64,000 bases of DNA from an uncultured Pelagibacteraceae bacterium (GCA_902569975.1 CACFWD010000004.1:1-64000), one strand, 5' to 3'. Counted from the stretch's first letter, positions 36,904-46,647 are shown. The notes: generated by a model from the sequence alone, not told the origin. Numbers and translations are program-made.

Positions 36904-37568
36904 CCAGCTGATCTCACTGTTCTAATTAAAGGTTTTGTATTTTGTATATTAATTGCTTGTCTTAATCTTCTAATATGAACATCTACTGTTCTAGACTCAA
37001 CATATATATCTTCCCCCCAAACATTATTTAGAAGTTGTTCTCTTGAATAAACTCTTTTTGGATTTTTGATAAAAAAATCTAATAGTTTAAATTCAGTTGG
37101 ACCTAAAGTAATTTCCTTATCTTTTCTATAAACTCTTTTTGTAATCCGATCTATTTTTAAATCAGTAAATTCTACAATGTCTGATGATGATTGAGGCTTA
37201 GATCTTCTCAATAAAGATTTAATTCTAGCATTTAATTCTTTTTGACTAAAAGGTTTAGTTACATAATCATCTGCACCTGTATCAAATGCTTTTAATTTGT
37301 CTTCTTCCTCCCCTTTTGCAGTTAACATAATGACAGGAATATCATTAAACTTATTATCTTTTTTTAAGTTTTTACAAATTTCAACACCAGATAATTCAGG
37401 TAACATCCAATCCATTAATATCAAATCTGGCTGTTTTGATTTTATTTGTTTAAGAGCATCTTCTCCATTTTCTGAATGACTGACTTTATAACCTTCTTTT
37501 TCAAGATTATACTTTAACAAACTAACAATTGATGCTTCATCTTCAGCTATGAAAACATGAGCTGACAT
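36885..37568 (-). CDS. phoB: Phosphate regulon response regulator PhoB
   Basis: The 227-residue OmpR-family regulator has a receiver domain with AEDEAS (8-13), phospho-acceptor Asp53 in LMDWMLPELSG, and Lys in YVTKPFSQ. The winged-helix domain ends SRTVDVHIRRLRQAI...VRSAGYSLE, matching PhoB. It activates genes under phosphate limitation by binding Pho boxes, candidates for which lie before pstS and plcP in this window. It is the last gene of the phoR-pst-phoU-phoB array and follows phoU by 3 bases. Confidence 0.94.
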   Translation of the reverse strand: MSAHVFIAEDEASIVSLLKYNLEKEGYKVSHSENGEDALKQIKSKQPDLILMDWMLPELSGVEICKNLKKDNKFNDIPVIMLTAKGEEEDKLKAFDTGADDYVTKPFSQKELNARIKSLLRRSKPQSSSDIVEFTDLKIDRITKRVYRKDKEITLGPTEFKLLDFFIKNPKRVYSREQLLNNVWGEDIYVESRTVDVHIRRLRQAINIQNTKPLIRTVRSAGYSLES

Positions 37569-37571
37569 AAA

Positions 37572-38279
37572 TCATTTTTCTCCAGTTACAATTGGCTCAG
37601 TGCCCTTAGGTCTGTCACCTTCTAAATATTCACCTTTAACTAAATAATAAATTTGTTCTGCAACATTTGTAGTATGATCACCAATACGCTCAACATTTTT
37701 GGTCACAAACAACAAGTGAGTTCCATCGTCTAAATTTTTTTCATTTTCTTTAAGATATTTTATAACTTCTTGCATACAAAGATTTGTTAGATCATCTATT
37801 TGCTCATCACCTTCCCAAACATTTACTGCCATTGGCGCAGATCTTTCTAAATAAGCGTCTAATGTTGATTTTAATTGTTTTTGAACATTGGTAGATACTC
37901 TATTTAGTGAATCTACCAAATTCTTTGGAAGATTTTCATTTAGCAAAAGTGTTCTCTTGGATATATTTTTTGCTAAATCACCTATTCTTTCTAAATCTGA
38001 AGACATTTTCAAAGCCGTTACTGTCTCTCTTAAATCAATTGCCATAGGTTGTCTTAAAGCAATTAAATTTACAACTTGTTGTTCAATCAAGGCTTCATAT
38101 TTATCTATTTTTTCATCATCTTGAATTACATTTTCTGCAATATCGCTATTTCTTGTTGTGATGGCTTGAATTGCTTTACCTAAAGCATCCTCACATGCAC
38201 TTCCCATTTTAATTATATTAGCATTCAGGTTTTTTAGTTCTTCTTCGTAAGATTTAACTGTATGTGGTGCTTCAGACAT
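37572..38279 (-). CDS. phoU: Phosphate signalling protein PhoU
   Basis: The 235-residue all-helical protein has two PhoU repeats. Each contains metal-binding E/D-x3-D type motifs, visible in SSDLERIGDLAKNI and KNVERIGDHTTNVAEQIYYL. PhoU links the Pst transporter to PhoR so that signalling stops when phosphate is plentiful. The start overlaps the pstB stop by one base (TAATG). Sequence and position are standard. Confidence 0.95.
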   Translation of the reverse strand: MSEAPHTVKSYEEELKNLNANIIKMGSACEDALGKAIQAITTRNSDIAENVIQDDEKIDKYEALIEQQVVNLIALRQPMAIDLRETVTALKMSSDLERIGDLAKNISKRTLLLNENLPKNLVDSLNRVSTNVQKQLKSTLDAYLERSAPMAVNVWEGDEQIDDLTNLCMQEVIKYLKENEKNLDDGTHLLFVTKNVERIGDHTTNVAEQIYYLVKGEYLEGDRPKGTEPIVTGEK

Positions 38280-39034
38280 TATCCAAACCTCCCGGTTATA
38301 TAGTCCTGGGTTTTTGTATTATCAGGATTCTTAAATATTTTATCAGTAGATCCATGTTCTATCAATTGTCCTAAGTGAAAAAAACCTGTATTTTGAGATA
38401 CACGTGCCGCTTGAGCCATAGAATGAGTTACAATTATTATTGTGTGCTCTTTTTTTAACTCATCAATCAATTCTTCAATTTGTGCTGTTGCTATTGGATC
38501 TAATGCTGAACAAGGCTCATCCATTAATATAACTTCTGGTCTTACAGAAATCGCTCTAGCAATACAAAGTCTTTGCTGTTGTCCTCCAGATAATCCAGTT
38601 CCAGGTTCATGCAATCTATCTTTTACTTCTTCCCATAGTGCAGCTTTTTTTAAGCTAGTTTCAACAATTTCATCCATTTCTTGTTTTGATTGAGCCATAC
38701 CATGAATTGTTGGACCGTAAGATACATTTTCATATAAAGTTTTTGGGAAAGGATTAGGTTTTTGAAAAACCATACCAATTTTTTCTCTTAGTCTTACAAC
38801 ATCACAACTTTTATCATTGATATTAAAGTCATTAATTAAAATTTCTCCTTTAACACTGCAGATATCAATTACATCATTCATCCTATTAAGACATCTTAGG
38901 AAAGTTGATTTACCACAACCAGATGGACCAATTAATGCTGTTACTTGATTTTCCTCAATATCTAAACTTATATTAAAGAGCGCTTGTTTTTTTCCATAAA
39001 AAACATCAACATCTTTTGCTTTAATCTTTATCAT
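38279..39034 (-). CDS. pstB: Phosphate ABC transporter ATP-binding protein
   Basis: A typical PstB ATPase of about 251 residues with Walker [10 protein letters not shown], the family-specific [12 protein letters not shown], signature LSGGQQQRL and Walker [14 protein letters not shown]. It powers PstSCA. The frame extends to a TTG at 39055, but GGAG at 39040-39043 lies inside that extension and is correctly spaced to ATG at 39034. The ATG also begins just after the pstA stop (39036). The shorter start is therefore chosen. Confidence 0.96.
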   Translation of the reverse strand: MIKIKAKDVDVFYGKKQALFNISLDIEENQVTALIGPSGCGKSTFLRCLNRMNDVIDICSVKGEILINDFNINDKSCDVVRLREKIGMVFQKPNPFPKTLYENVSYGPTIHGMAQSKQEMDEIVETSLKKAALWEEVKDRLHEPGTGLSGGQQQRLCIARAISVRPEVILMDEPCSALDPIATAQIEELIDELKKEHTIIIVTHSMAQAARVSQNTGFFHLGQLIEHGSTDKIFKNPDNTKTQDYITGRFG

Positions 39035-39035
39035 T

Positions 39036-40304
39036 TTAACTCCATTTTTTCTCAAACTTATGTCTTATTATTTGGGCAAATAAGTTCATTGTTATTAAAA
39101 AGCCAAGAAGGACCATTATACATGCCGAAACTTTTTCTACAAATCCTCTTTCAGCACTTTCAGCCCAAATATAAATTTGAACTGGTAAACTTGCAGCAGG
39201 ATCCATAGGTGATCCAGGTATCGTGTTAACAAAAGCAACCATTCCAATTAAAATGAGGGGTGCAGTTTCTCCTAAAGCTTGAGCTAAACCAATTATTGTT
39301 CCTGATAACGTGCCAGGCATTGAAAGAGGAACAGTATGATGCATTGTGGTTTGCATTCGACTTGCTCCCATAGCAAGTGCTGCCTCTCTTATACTTGGCG
39401 GAACTGCTTTTAAAGATGCTCTGGCAGCTATGATTATTGTTGGTAAGGTCATTAAGGACAAAGTAATACCTCCAACTAATGGGGTAGACCTTGGTAGTTG
39501 AAATATAGCCAATAAAACTCCTAACCCTAATAGACCAAAAACTATAGATGGAACTGCTGCTAAGTTATTTATATTTACTTCAATAAAATCAGTAAATCTA
39601 TTTTTAGGGGCAAATTCTTCAAGATAGATTGCTGCTAGAACCGCTACAGGAAAAGCTATCATTAAACAAACAAGTATAGAAAAAATTGAGCCCATAAATG
39701 AACTTGCTATTCCAGCTAGTTCTGCTTCTCTTGAGTCAGCATTTGTAAAAAAGCTAATATTAAATTTACTTTCAACCTTACCATTTGCAACAAGTTGATC
39801 AAAAATTTTTAATTGATAATCGCTTACTCTTCTTTGATCTTCAGGTAAATCTCTTGGATAATTTCCTTTAAAAACTTGATCTAGATCATCTGAAGCAGTT
39901 AAATAAACCTCTTTTGTTTTTCCTATTAAACTAGGGTCATTTAAAAGTTCATTTTTAATTTCTTTTTCAAAGAAATAAGAAACCATTCTCTTCAATTCAT
40001 TTTCTTGATCCTCATTGGCATTTAGATCTAAATCAGCCATTGATTTTAATGCTATATCGTAATAATCAGCGTCTTGTATGTCCTCTTTAGAAGGGTTTTG
40101 TTCTAACATCATTAATTCAGCATCAAAAGTTACTGGAACAATGAGCCAAGTTTTTTGAAAAGCTGAATAGCCAGTTGAAAAAATTTTGAAAATAAAAATT
40201 GTTAAAAATAAAAGTGCCATAAAAATTGCACTTTGACCGTATAAGCGAAATCTCTGCTCAGCCTTGTATCTTTTATTTAATAATTGTTCTTTATTTTTAT
40301 TCAT
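39036..40304 (-). CDS. pstA: Phosphate ABC transporter permease PstA
   Basis: The 422-residue permease is longer than the E. coli form because of a periplasmic insertion of about 150 residues between helix 1 (around 35-50) and the conserved core. The core carries the permease signature [22 protein letters not shown], and GIVFGLLG-like ([13 protein letters not shown]) and [12 protein letters not shown] segments. It forms the membrane channel with PstC. The start lies in the 3' end of pstC (8-base overlap). The large extracellular insertion also occurs in other alphaproteobacterial PstA proteins. Confidence 0.94.
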   Translation of the reverse strand: MNKNKEQLLNKRYKAEQRFRLYGQSAIFMALLFLTIFIFKIFSTGYSAFQKTWLIVPVTFDAELMMLEQNPSKEDIQDADYYDIALKSMADLDLNANEDQENELKRMVSYFFEKEIKNELLNDPSLIGKTKEVYLTASDDLDQVFKGNYPRDLPEDQRRVSDYQLKIFDQLVANGKVESKFNISFFTNADSREAELAGIASSFMGSIFSILVCLMIAFPVAVLAAIYLEEFAPKNRFTDFIEVNINNLAAVPSIVFGLLGLGVLLAIFQLPRSTPLVGGITLSLMTLPTIIIAARASLKAVPPSIREAALAMGASRMQTTMHHTVPLSMPGTLSGTIIGLAQALGETAPLILIGMVAFVNTIPGSPMDPAASLPVQIYIWAESAERGFVEKVSACIMVLLGFLITMNLFAQIIRHKFEKKWS

Positions 40305-41682
40305 ATTTCTCTCTATATTTTTTAACTACTCTTAAGGCCACAATATTTAAACAAAGCGTTACTAAAAATAATGACATACCTAATGCAAAAGCAGCTTGCG
40401 TTTTTGGATCACCAAAAGCTTGGTCACCAATTAGAATAACTACAATTTGAGCTGTAATTGTTGAAGTAGATTCTAATGGATTTAAAGTTAAATTGGCAGC
40501 TAAACCTGAGGCCATAACAACTATCATTGTTTCTCCTATAGCTCTTGAAACACCAAGCAAAATAGATCCAACTATCCCCGGCAATGCCGCAGGAAAAATA
40601 ACTCTCTTGATTGTTTCTGATTTAGTTGCTCCCATAGCATAACTTCCATCTCTTAAACTTTGAGGTACACTTGTAATTACATCGTCACTTAAACTTGAAA
40701 TAAATGGTATGATCATAATGCCCATTACCCCTCCTGCTGCTAAAGCACTTTCAGCTGAAACTTCAAGACCCATAGAGGTTCCTAATTCTTTTAAAAATGG
40801 GCCAACAGTTAGGGCAGCAAAAAAACCATAAACAACTGTTGGTATACCAGCTAAAATTTCAATTAAAGGTTTTGCGTATTGTCTAACTTTATATGATGCA
40901 TATTCAGCTAAATAAATTCCACTCATTAATCCAATTGGGATAGCAACGCACATAGCAATAAATGCAATAAAAAAAGTACCTGCAAAAATAGGGACTGCTC
41001 CAAAAGTATCGGAATACATTGTCGGATCTAAAGCCTCAGAAGAATCTCTAACAAAAGCTTTTGCTGGATACCAGTGAGTTCCAAAGACAAAATCAAATAA
41101 TGGAATTACTTTAAAAAAATCTATAGTTTGAAATATAAGTGAGAAAACTATTCCAACAGTAGTTAATATTGCAGCTAAAGAAGCTGTAAATAAAACTGCG
41201 TTTAAAAATTTTTCAACTGGTTCTCTTGTTCTAGAATTAGATGAAATTCTTTTATATGCGTAAGCAACAGAGGCAATAATTGCAGATAATACTATAACAA
41301 CTTTTGAACTTTGAGCTATTGATCGAAGACTTAAATATTTTTCAGCTGAAGCCTCAATAAAAGGTGTAATTTCTCCAGTGAATTGACCTCGAGACAATGC
41401 TTTTGTTTTTTCGTATATTAAATTTAATTCATCATCAAGATAACCTTGATTTGAATAATCACTTAAGATTAATAGTTTTACAATTGTGGGCTCGAAAATT
41501 GCCCATAAAGAAAAAATTATAAAGGCTGGTATTGCACACCAGATTGAAAGATAATAACCATAAAATTGTGGTAATGCAGTTAATCTTTTTTTTGTAGATT
41601 GAATTGTATATGCTTTTTTGCGTCCAAAATAATAACTTGTGAAACCTAGAAGAACAATAAATGTAAATAATATTAAGTTCAA
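40297..41682 (-). CDS. pstC: Phosphate ABC transporter permease PstC
   Basis: The 461-residue permease has an N-terminal extension with two helices, then the canonical core with YLAEYAS, LAGIPTVVYGFFA, YAMGATKSETIKRVIFPAALPG and GETMIVVMASG. The start is TTG at 41682: AAGGAG (41689-41694) is placed six bases upstream and no ATG lies in the early frame. It is separated from pstS by a strong terminator. Permease genes would therefore be expressed at a lower level than the binding protein. Confidence 0.93.
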   Translation of the reverse strand: MNLILFTFIVLLGFTSYYFGRKKAYTIQSTKKRLTALPQFYGYYLSIWCAIPAFIIFSLWAIFEPTIVKLLILSDYSNQGYLDDELNLIYEKTKALSRGQFTGEITPFIEASAEKYLSLRSIAQSSKVVIVLSAIIASVAYAYKRISSNSRTREPVEKFLNAVLFTASLAAILTTVGIVFSLIFQTIDFFKVIPLFDFVFGTHWYPAKAFVRDSSEALDPTMYSDTFGAVPIFAGTFFIAFIAMCVAIPIGLMSGIYLAEYASYKVRQYAKPLIEILAGIPTVVYGFFAALTVGPFLKELGTSMGLEVSAESALAAGGVMGIMIIPFISSLSDDVITSVPQSLRDGSYAMGATKSETIKRVIFPAALPGIVGSILLGVSRAIGETMIVVMASGLAANLTLNPLESTSTITAQIVVILIGDQAFGDPKTQAAFALGMSLFLVTLCLNIVALRVVKKYREKYE

Positions 41683-41717
41683 AGAATCTCCTTTATTGAG
41701 GACTGTACTCTTAATTT

Positions 41718-41750
41718 AAAAAAAAGGGGTCTAAAAAGACCCCCTTTTTT
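41718..41750 (-). terminator. Intrinsic terminator between pstS and pstC
   Basis: On the minus strand GGGGTCT (41743-41737) pairs with AGACCCC (41732-41726) around a TTTT loop, with no mismatch, and eight T residues follow (41725-41718). This is the strongest GC hairpin I see in the window. Placed directly after pstS, it should let most transcripts stop there and a minority read into pstCAB-phoU-phoB. The plus-strand version is also flanked by T residues, so it may work in both directions. Confidence 0.92.
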
Positions 41751-41773
41751 ATCATTTGTTAACTGAGGAATAA

Positions 41774-42805
41774 TTAATTACCCATAGCAACTAGTTTGGT
41801 AGCATTAGTTCTAGTTGTTTTATACAACTTAGAGTCTAATGGCACTAAACCAATGTCTGCTAGGTAACCACCTTTTCCAATAGCTTTCTTCGTTGTGAAT
41901 TCTTTCACAAACTCATGTAAGCCTGGAATTACTCCAACGTGAGCTTTTTTCACGTAGAAGAATAAAGGTCTAGCAACAGCATAACTGTAGTCTTGAATAG
42001 ACTTCAATGATGGTTGTCCACCATCAATACTTGCTGCTTGCAATTTATCTTTTGCAGCTAAGAAATAACTGAAACCAAAGAAACCAAACATATCTTTATC
42101 TTGAGTTAACTTTTGGATGATTAAACTATCGTTTTCTCCTACTTCAATAGCAGCACCATCTTCTCTGTAAAGTTTTTGAGGTTTTTTGTATTTTTTATTT
42201 CCAGCTTCAAAACCAGCTTTATAAAGAGCTTTAGCTTCTTTAGTCATACCTTTTTTCATTACTAAAGAATTCCAAGCATCTCTAGTTCCTGATGTTCCTG
42301 GTGGGATCATCACTGAAATTTTTTGTTTTGGTAAACTAGAGTCAATTTGGTCCCAAGTTTTATAAATATTTGGAACTAATTTACCATCAACAACTGTATG
42401 AGCAGCTAGTGCTAAATACAAATGTTCTTTAGTAAAGTTTACTGGTTTTGCATCTTTGCTGTAAGCTAATGTAATACCATCGTTACCAATTACGATCTCA
42501 ACGATTTCATTTACACCATTTTTCTTACATAGAGCTTTTTCTTTATCTTTCATAGCTCTTGATGCGTTTGTAATATCTGGATGTTGTTCACCTACACCAG
42601 CACAGAATAGTTTAGCTCCACCACCAGTACCAGTAGACTCGATTACAGGAGTTTTAAATCCTGAACCACCAAATCTTTCAGCAACAACTGTTGCATAAGG
42701 GAATACCGTAGAAGAACCAACTATCTTAATTTGATCTCTTGCTTGAGCAACAGTTGCAATTGAAAGTGCAACTAAAGAAGCAATTACTATAGTTAGTTTT
42801 TTCAT
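41774..42805 (-). CDS. pstS: Phosphate-binding periplasmic protein PstS
   Basis: The 343-residue protein has a Sec signal peptide (1-22, ending AQA) and a mature start RDQIKIVGSSTVFPYA, typical of PstS. Phosphate-contact motifs are GSSTVFP, ESTGTGGG and PPGTSGTRDAW. It captures phosphate for PstCAB. A good GAAAGGAT ribosome-binding region sits before the ATG at 42805. A Pho-box candidate lies 81 bases upstream and a terminator follows, so it can be expressed at high level on its own. Confidence 0.96.
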   Translation of the reverse strand: MKKLTIVIASLVALSIATVAQARDQIKIVGSSTVFPYATVVAERFGGSGFKTPVIESTGTGGGAKLFCAGVGEQHPDITNASRAMKDKEKALCKKNGVNEIVEIVIGNDGITLAYSKDAKPVNFTKEHLYLALAAHTVVDGKLVPNIYKTWDQIDSSLPKQKISVMIPPGTSGTRDAWNSLVMKKGMTKEAKALYKAGFEAGNKKYKKPQKLYREDGAAIEVGENDSLIIQKLTQDKDMFGFFGFSYFLAAKDKLQAASIDGGQPSLKSIQDYSYAVARPLFFYVKKAHVGVIPGLHEFVKEFTTKKAIGKGGYLADIGLVPLDSKLYKTTRTNATKLVAMGN

Positions 42806-42885
42806 TATCTTTAATCCTTTCGTTATTTATTAATTAAAAGATGACTGACTCGTATAAATTTATTGAATCTTTAATATTACAGAAT

Positions 42886-42903
42886 TGTTACACTTTTGTT
42901 AAA
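42886..42903 (-). promoter_or_regulatory. Pho box candidate upstream of pstS
   Basis: Minus strand reads TTTAACA-AAAG-TGTAACA: two 7-base direct repeats with a 4-base spacer, the same 11-base periodicity as the enterobacterial Pho box. A possible -10 (TAATAT, 42879-42874) follows. Except for one spacer base, the element is repeated upstream of plcP at 46709-46726 in the same orientation relative to its gene. PhoB is encoded in the same array. Binding is inferred. Confidence 0.75.
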
Positions 42904-42914
42904 AAGGTAACTTT

Positions 42915-43523
42915 TTAGTTGTATTTTTTTGAAATAATTATCTGATCAATATCAGTTTCTAGGCCACCAATACATGAAACAGGGTTTACCTGTTCATTAA
43001 TAGCGAGTTCATTGCTTGGACGTAAAGTTATTTCTAGTTTTACTAAGTTTACTAATTCTTCTCTAATTTCTTCATCATATCTCCAGCTAGGCCATGAACT
43101 TGGGGTTGAAAATATAGAGGTTAAATAACTTGTAGCCATAGTATATCTGTAATTACTCAAATTTTCATTCCTCAATAAAAAATCTCTTACAGAATTAAAA
43201 ATATTCCTACATCTAAAAGAATCTGAAAAATAATTTTCCTTCTTGAGATTTTTATTCATAGGAACAGAAACAATTAAATCAATTGAATTTTTAGAATACG
43301 AGGTAACTACGTCTGTATAAAATTCAGCTTCAGTAACTTCTAAATGATCTTTTATAGAAGGATATGAAGTTTTTAAATCTGCTTCTAATCTAAAAATTCC
43401 AATATCAAAAACTGTAAGTTGCTGATTTCTTAATAATGTTGTGATATCTTTAGAAAAAACACTTGTTGTTATAGAGCTTAATAAAAAAGCAAAAATTAAA
43501 ATATTTTTGAATATTTTAACCAT
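42915..43523 (-). CDS. Secreted protein of unknown function within the pho array
   Basis: The 202-residue protein has a clear signal peptide (1-24, hydrophobic core IFAFLLSSITTSVF). The mature part is mixed alpha/beta in appearance with two Cys residues (105 and 184) that could form a disulfide, and no motif I recognise. It lies between phoR and pstS on the same strand, with a weak Pho-box-like sequence upstream. A periplasmic role in phosphate acquisition or sensing is inferred from position only. Confidence 0.75.
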   Translation of the reverse strand: MVKIFKNILIFAFLLSSITTSVFSKDITTLLRNQQLTVFDIGIFRLEADLKTSYPSIKDHLEVTEAEFYTDVVTSYSKNSIDLIVSVPMNKNLKKENYFSDSFRCRNIFNSVRDFLLRNENLSNYRYTMATSYLTSIFSTPSSWPSWRYDEEIREELVNLVKLEITLRPSNELAINEQVNPVSCIGGLETDIDQIIISKKYN

Positions 43524-43596
43524 ATAAAAAATTAATTAAAAGATTAACATTAATCAAGTAAAGAATTGTTAAAAAAATCTTCTAAAACTATTACAA

Positions 43597-43614
43597 TATA
43601 ACACTTTTTAAATT
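43597..43614 (-). promoter_or_regulatory. Weak Pho-box-like element before the secreted protein gene
   Basis: Aligned to the pstS box on the plus strand, the repeats read TATAACA and TTAAATT around CTTT. The shared core is ACACTTTT. The second repeat is degenerate, and the element overlaps the phoR stop codon. It is listed only because similar cores recur before phoR, pstS and plcP. Confidence 0.3.
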
Positions 43615-44759
43615 TAAGTTTTCGCTGGTAAATAAATTTGAATTTCAGTTCCTTGGTTTTCCTCACTTAGAATCTCATAATGTCCACGATGTTGAGTAAC
43701 TATATGTTTAACTATAGCTAATCCTAAACCGGTTCCACCTACTTTATTACTTTGTTCGAGATCTACTCTAAAAAATCTTTCTGTAATTCTAGAAATATAT
43801 CTTTGAGGAATACCAACACCTTCGTCTTTAACACTGATCATAAAATTTTTTTCTAACAATTTACCGTCGCTAATTTTGCTTGATATAAAAATAGACTTAT
43901 TTTCCTTTGAATACTTAATTGCATTATCTAAAAGATTAGAAAAAACAGTTTGTAATTTTTTTTCATCTCCAATAACAATTGTTGGATTTGCGAGAGATAA
44001 ATTAATATTTAATTTCTTTTTTTTTAAAACAATCTCAAAATTACTGACGATAGTTTTGAAAAGATTATTTATATCAACTAAAGAGTTTGGCCTAATGTGT
44101 TCTTCTAATTCAATTCTTGTGAGTATTAAAAGATCATTAATTAAATTTTCCATTCTATTTGATTGATCAGTCATTATTTTCATAAATTTTTTTTTTGCTT
44201 TATCGTCTTCTGCCGCTGGACCTTCAATAGTTTCTAGAGATCCTTTGATAGCCATCAAGGGTGTTCTTAATTCATGGCTTACATTTGCTACAAAATCAGT
44301 TTTAAATTTTTGTGCTTTTGTAATTTCAGTAAAATCTTTTAGAAATAATACAACAGAGTCTGGTTCAGTAAATAAATGAGTTGGGCCTGGAATAATATAA
44401 ATTTTATAAAATTGATATGACGGCAAGTCTATTTCAACATCAATACTTTTTGTTTTATTTTCAACTATAGCTTTTTCAATATTTTCTATTAATTCTGGTT
44501 TTCGAATTACAGAAGATATGTTTTTATCAATTAAATTACTTCCAAATCTTTTTAATGCACTTGGATTGGCATATTTAATTATGTTAAATTTATTTAATGC
44601 AAAAAACTGATCCTCTAGTTCATCAATAATTACTCTTTTTGTTTTTTCCTCTCTTTTATTAATTATTGTAGCGGTATTTATTGATTTGTTTTTTTTTTGA
44701 TTAAGTAAATAGAGAAGATAAACTATTACAACTATGAGTAGAATGATGAAATATTCCAT
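43614..44759 (-). CDS. phoR: Phosphate regulon sensor kinase PhoR
   Basis: The 381-residue kinase has an N-terminal membrane segment (residues 3-19), a PAS-like domain (about 48-145) and an H-box FVANVSHELRTPLMAIKGSLE with His162. The ATPase domain shows DNAIKYSKENK, VKDEGVGIP and GGTGLGLAIVKHIV. It should phosphorylate PhoB under phosphate limitation with input from PhoU/Pst. Having only one membrane helix and no periplasmic sensor is usual for PhoR. The gap to agt (64 bases) carries a partial Pho box. Confidence 0.92.
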   Translation of the reverse strand: MEYFIILLIVVIVYLLYLLNQKKNKSINTATIINKREEKTKRVIIDELEDQFFALNKFNIIKYANPSALKRFGSNLIDKNISSVIRKPELIENIEKAIVENKTKSIDVEIDLPSYQFYKIYIIPGPTHLFTEPDSVVLFLKDFTEITKAQKFKTDFVANVSHELRTPLMAIKGSLETIEGPAAEDDKAKKKFMKIMTDQSNRMENLINDLLILTRIELEEHIRPNSLVDINNLFKTIVSNFEIVLKKKKLNINLSLANPTIVIGDEKKLQTVFSNLLDNAIKYSKENKSIFISSKISDGKLLEKNFMISVKDEGVGIPQRYISRITERFFRVDLEQSNKVGGTGLGLAIVKHIVTQHRGHYEILSEENQGTEIQIYLPAKT

Positions 44760-44784
44760 AAATTTAGACGGCTTAATTTTGCAT

Positions 44785-44802
44785 CATTACACTTTTTAAT
44801 GC
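44785..44802 (-). promoter_or_regulatory. Partial Pho-box-like element upstream of phoR
   Basis: On the minus strand it reads GCATTAA-AAAG-TGTAATG. The spacer and the first five bases of the second repeat (AAAGTGTAA) match the pstS box exactly; the first repeat is poor. It is located 26 bases before the phoR ATG. Autoregulation of phoR by PhoB would be expected, but the match is incomplete. Confidence 0.4.
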
Positions 44803-44823
44803 AAACAAATTAAGAAAAATTAA

Positions 44824-45831
44824 CTAATGATTTGGTGAAATATTGTTAAAAAATATTTTTGCTGTTTCTTCCCAAGTGAATTTTTTTGCAAATTCAAGAC
44901 AATCATTTCTATTAACTTTCAAAGCTTTATGGGCCGAAACTTTAAGATCATTATCTAAACAATTTATTTTGGATCCTTCAAATATATCTTTAGGACCTGG
45001 AACAGGATACGCAGCAACAGGTGTTCCACAATTTAAAGCTTCTGTAACTACAATTCCAAATGTATCTGTTTTACTAGGGAAAACAAAAACATCAGAGGAT
45101 GCAAAATGTGATGCTAATTCACCATTTGTTTTTTCCCCTAAAAAAATATCTTTAGGAAATTCTTTTTTCAATTTTTTTAAATCAGGTCCTTTTCCTATAA
45201 TTATTTTTGTACCTTCTAAATCACATTCTAAGAAAGCTCTTATGTTTTTTTCAACTGCAACTCTTCCAACATAAATCCAAATAGGTCTTTTATGAGGTAA
45301 ATCAATTTTTTTAGGGTTCTTAAAAGCTCCATGATTTCCTCCTCTAGTCCAAGTAATCATTTTATTGTCATCTATACCTATATCGATTAATTCTTTTCTC
45401 ATAGACTCTGTAGTTACTAAAATTCTCTCAGCCTTATTATGAAAATTTGCTAAAAATTTTTCGGCCCATTTTGCAGGTATAATAGGAAAGTAAAGTTTTA
45501 GATATTTATCAAATCTTGTATGGAAACTCGTAGTAAACTTTAGATTATTTTTTAAACAATATCTTCTTGCCATAGTCCCTATGGGGCCTTCAGTAGCGAT
45601 ATGAATTGCATCAGGTTTTATTTTCTTTATTAAACTATCAACTCTTGGCCAAACATTAATTGATAATCTAATTTCATTATATTTCGGCATCGGAAAAGTT
45701 AAAAATAAGTCGGGTGTAATATATTCTATAGTATGACCTTGTTCTTTTAATACATTGCCTGTTTCATGTAAGGTTCTTACAACACCATTTACTTGTGGAA
45801 AATATGCATCTGTTGCAATTAAAATTTTCAT
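44824..45831 (-). CDS. agt: Agt-type glycosyltransferase for glycolipid synthesis
   Basis: The 335-residue GT-B glycosyltransferase (GT4-like) begins ILIATDAYFPQVNGVVRTL, as in SqdX/Agt lipid glycosyltransferases. The C-terminal domain has the nucleotide-sugar motif FVFPSKTDTFGIVVTEALNCGTPV. In phosphate-starved alphaproteobacteria, Agt adds glucose or glucuronic acid to diacylglycerol released by PlcP. It follows plcP with a 3-base gap and precedes phoR, so lipid replacement is directly tied to phosphate control. The product (mono-glucosyl or glucuronosyl lipid) is not decided here. Confidence 0.86.
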   Translation of the reverse strand: MKILIATDAYFPQVNGVVRTLHETGNVLKEQGHTIEYITPDLFLTFPMPKYNEIRLSINVWPRVDSLIKKIKPDAIHIATEGPIGTMARRYCLKNNLKFTTSFHTRFDKYLKLYFPIIPAKWAEKFLANFHNKAERILVTTESMRKELIDIGIDDNKMITWTRGGNHGAFKNPKKIDLPHKRPIWIYVGRVAVEKNIRAFLECDLEGTKIIIGKGPDLKKLKKEFPKDIFLGEKTNGELASHFASSDVFVFPSKTDTFGIVVTEALNCGTPVAAYPVPGPKDIFEGSKINCLDNDLKVSAHKALKVNRNDCLEFAKKFTWEETAKIFFNNISPNH

Positions 45832-45834
45832 TAA

Positions 45835-46647
45835 TTATGAAGCTTTTTTTAATTCTTCGGTTTTAATTGGTTTAATTATTTCTTTAGTATCTAAATATTG
45901 TTCTCTTATTTTGTCCCAATATAATATTTCAAAACTACCATCATAATTTTCAGCTAATGCAGTACAAGATTCTACCCAGTCTCCACAATTTAAATAATTG
46001 ACCCCATTAAAATCTCTATCCTCAGCATGATGGATGTGACCACAAATAATTCCATCAAATTTTTTTCTTTTTGCATAATTTGAGACTGTTTTTTCGTATT
46101 CACCAATATATTTAACTGCATTTTTAACTTTATACTTTAAAAATTTTGCAAGAGACCAATATTCTTTTCCTCTCAACCTTCTAAAAAAGTTAATTATTAC
46201 ATTTAATTGTAACAATAAATTATAGGCTATTGATCCAAGTTTAGATAACCATTTAGCATGTTTCATAACCCCATCCCAAGCATCACCATGAACAACAACA
46301 TATTTTTTTCCAGCATTTGTTTCATGAATAACTCTATTAACCATATGGATGTCACCAAAATGCATCGGAATAAATTTTCTTAACATTTCGTCATGATTAC
46401 CCATTATGTAGAAAACTTTAGTACCATGCCTTGCTTTTCTTAAAATTTTTTGGATTACATCATTATGTTCTTGAGGCCAAAAAAAACTTTTTTGCATTTC
46501 CCAGATATCTATAATGTCTCCTACAAGATAAAGATTTTCGGATCTTGATTTTTTAAAAAACTCTAAAAGTTTATTCGCCTGACAACCCTTAGTACCTAAA
46601 TGCACATCAGAAATGAATATACTTTTATATTTAAGTATATTAGGCAT
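45835..46647 (-). CDS. plcP: PlcP-type phospholipase C (LpxH-like metallophosphoesterase)
   Basis: This 270-residue calcineurin-like phosphoesterase resembles LpxH but belongs with PlcP by context. Metal-ligand motifs are SDVHLG (Asp14, His16), GDIID, GNHDE, VHGDAWD and GHIHHAED. PlcP removes head groups from phospholipids under phosphate starvation and yields diacylglycerol for Agt. The neighbouring agt gene and a strong Pho box 61 bases upstream support this role over UDP-diacylglucosamine hydrolysis. The pair has been linked to lipid renovation in SAR11. Confidence 0.87.
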   Translation of the reverse strand: MPNILKYKSIFISDVHLGTKGCQANKLLEFFKKSRSENLYLVGDIIDIWEMQKSFFWPQEHNDVIQKILRKARHGTKVFYIMGNHDEMLRKFIPMHFGDIHMVNRVIHETNAGKKYVVVHGDAWDGVMKHAKWLSKLGSIAYNLLLQLNVIINFFRRLRGKEYWSLAKFLKYKVKNAVKYIGEYEKTVSNYAKRKKFDGIICGHIHHAEDRDFNGVNYLNCGDWVESCTALAENYDGSFEILYWDKIREQYLDTKEIIKPIKTEELKKAS

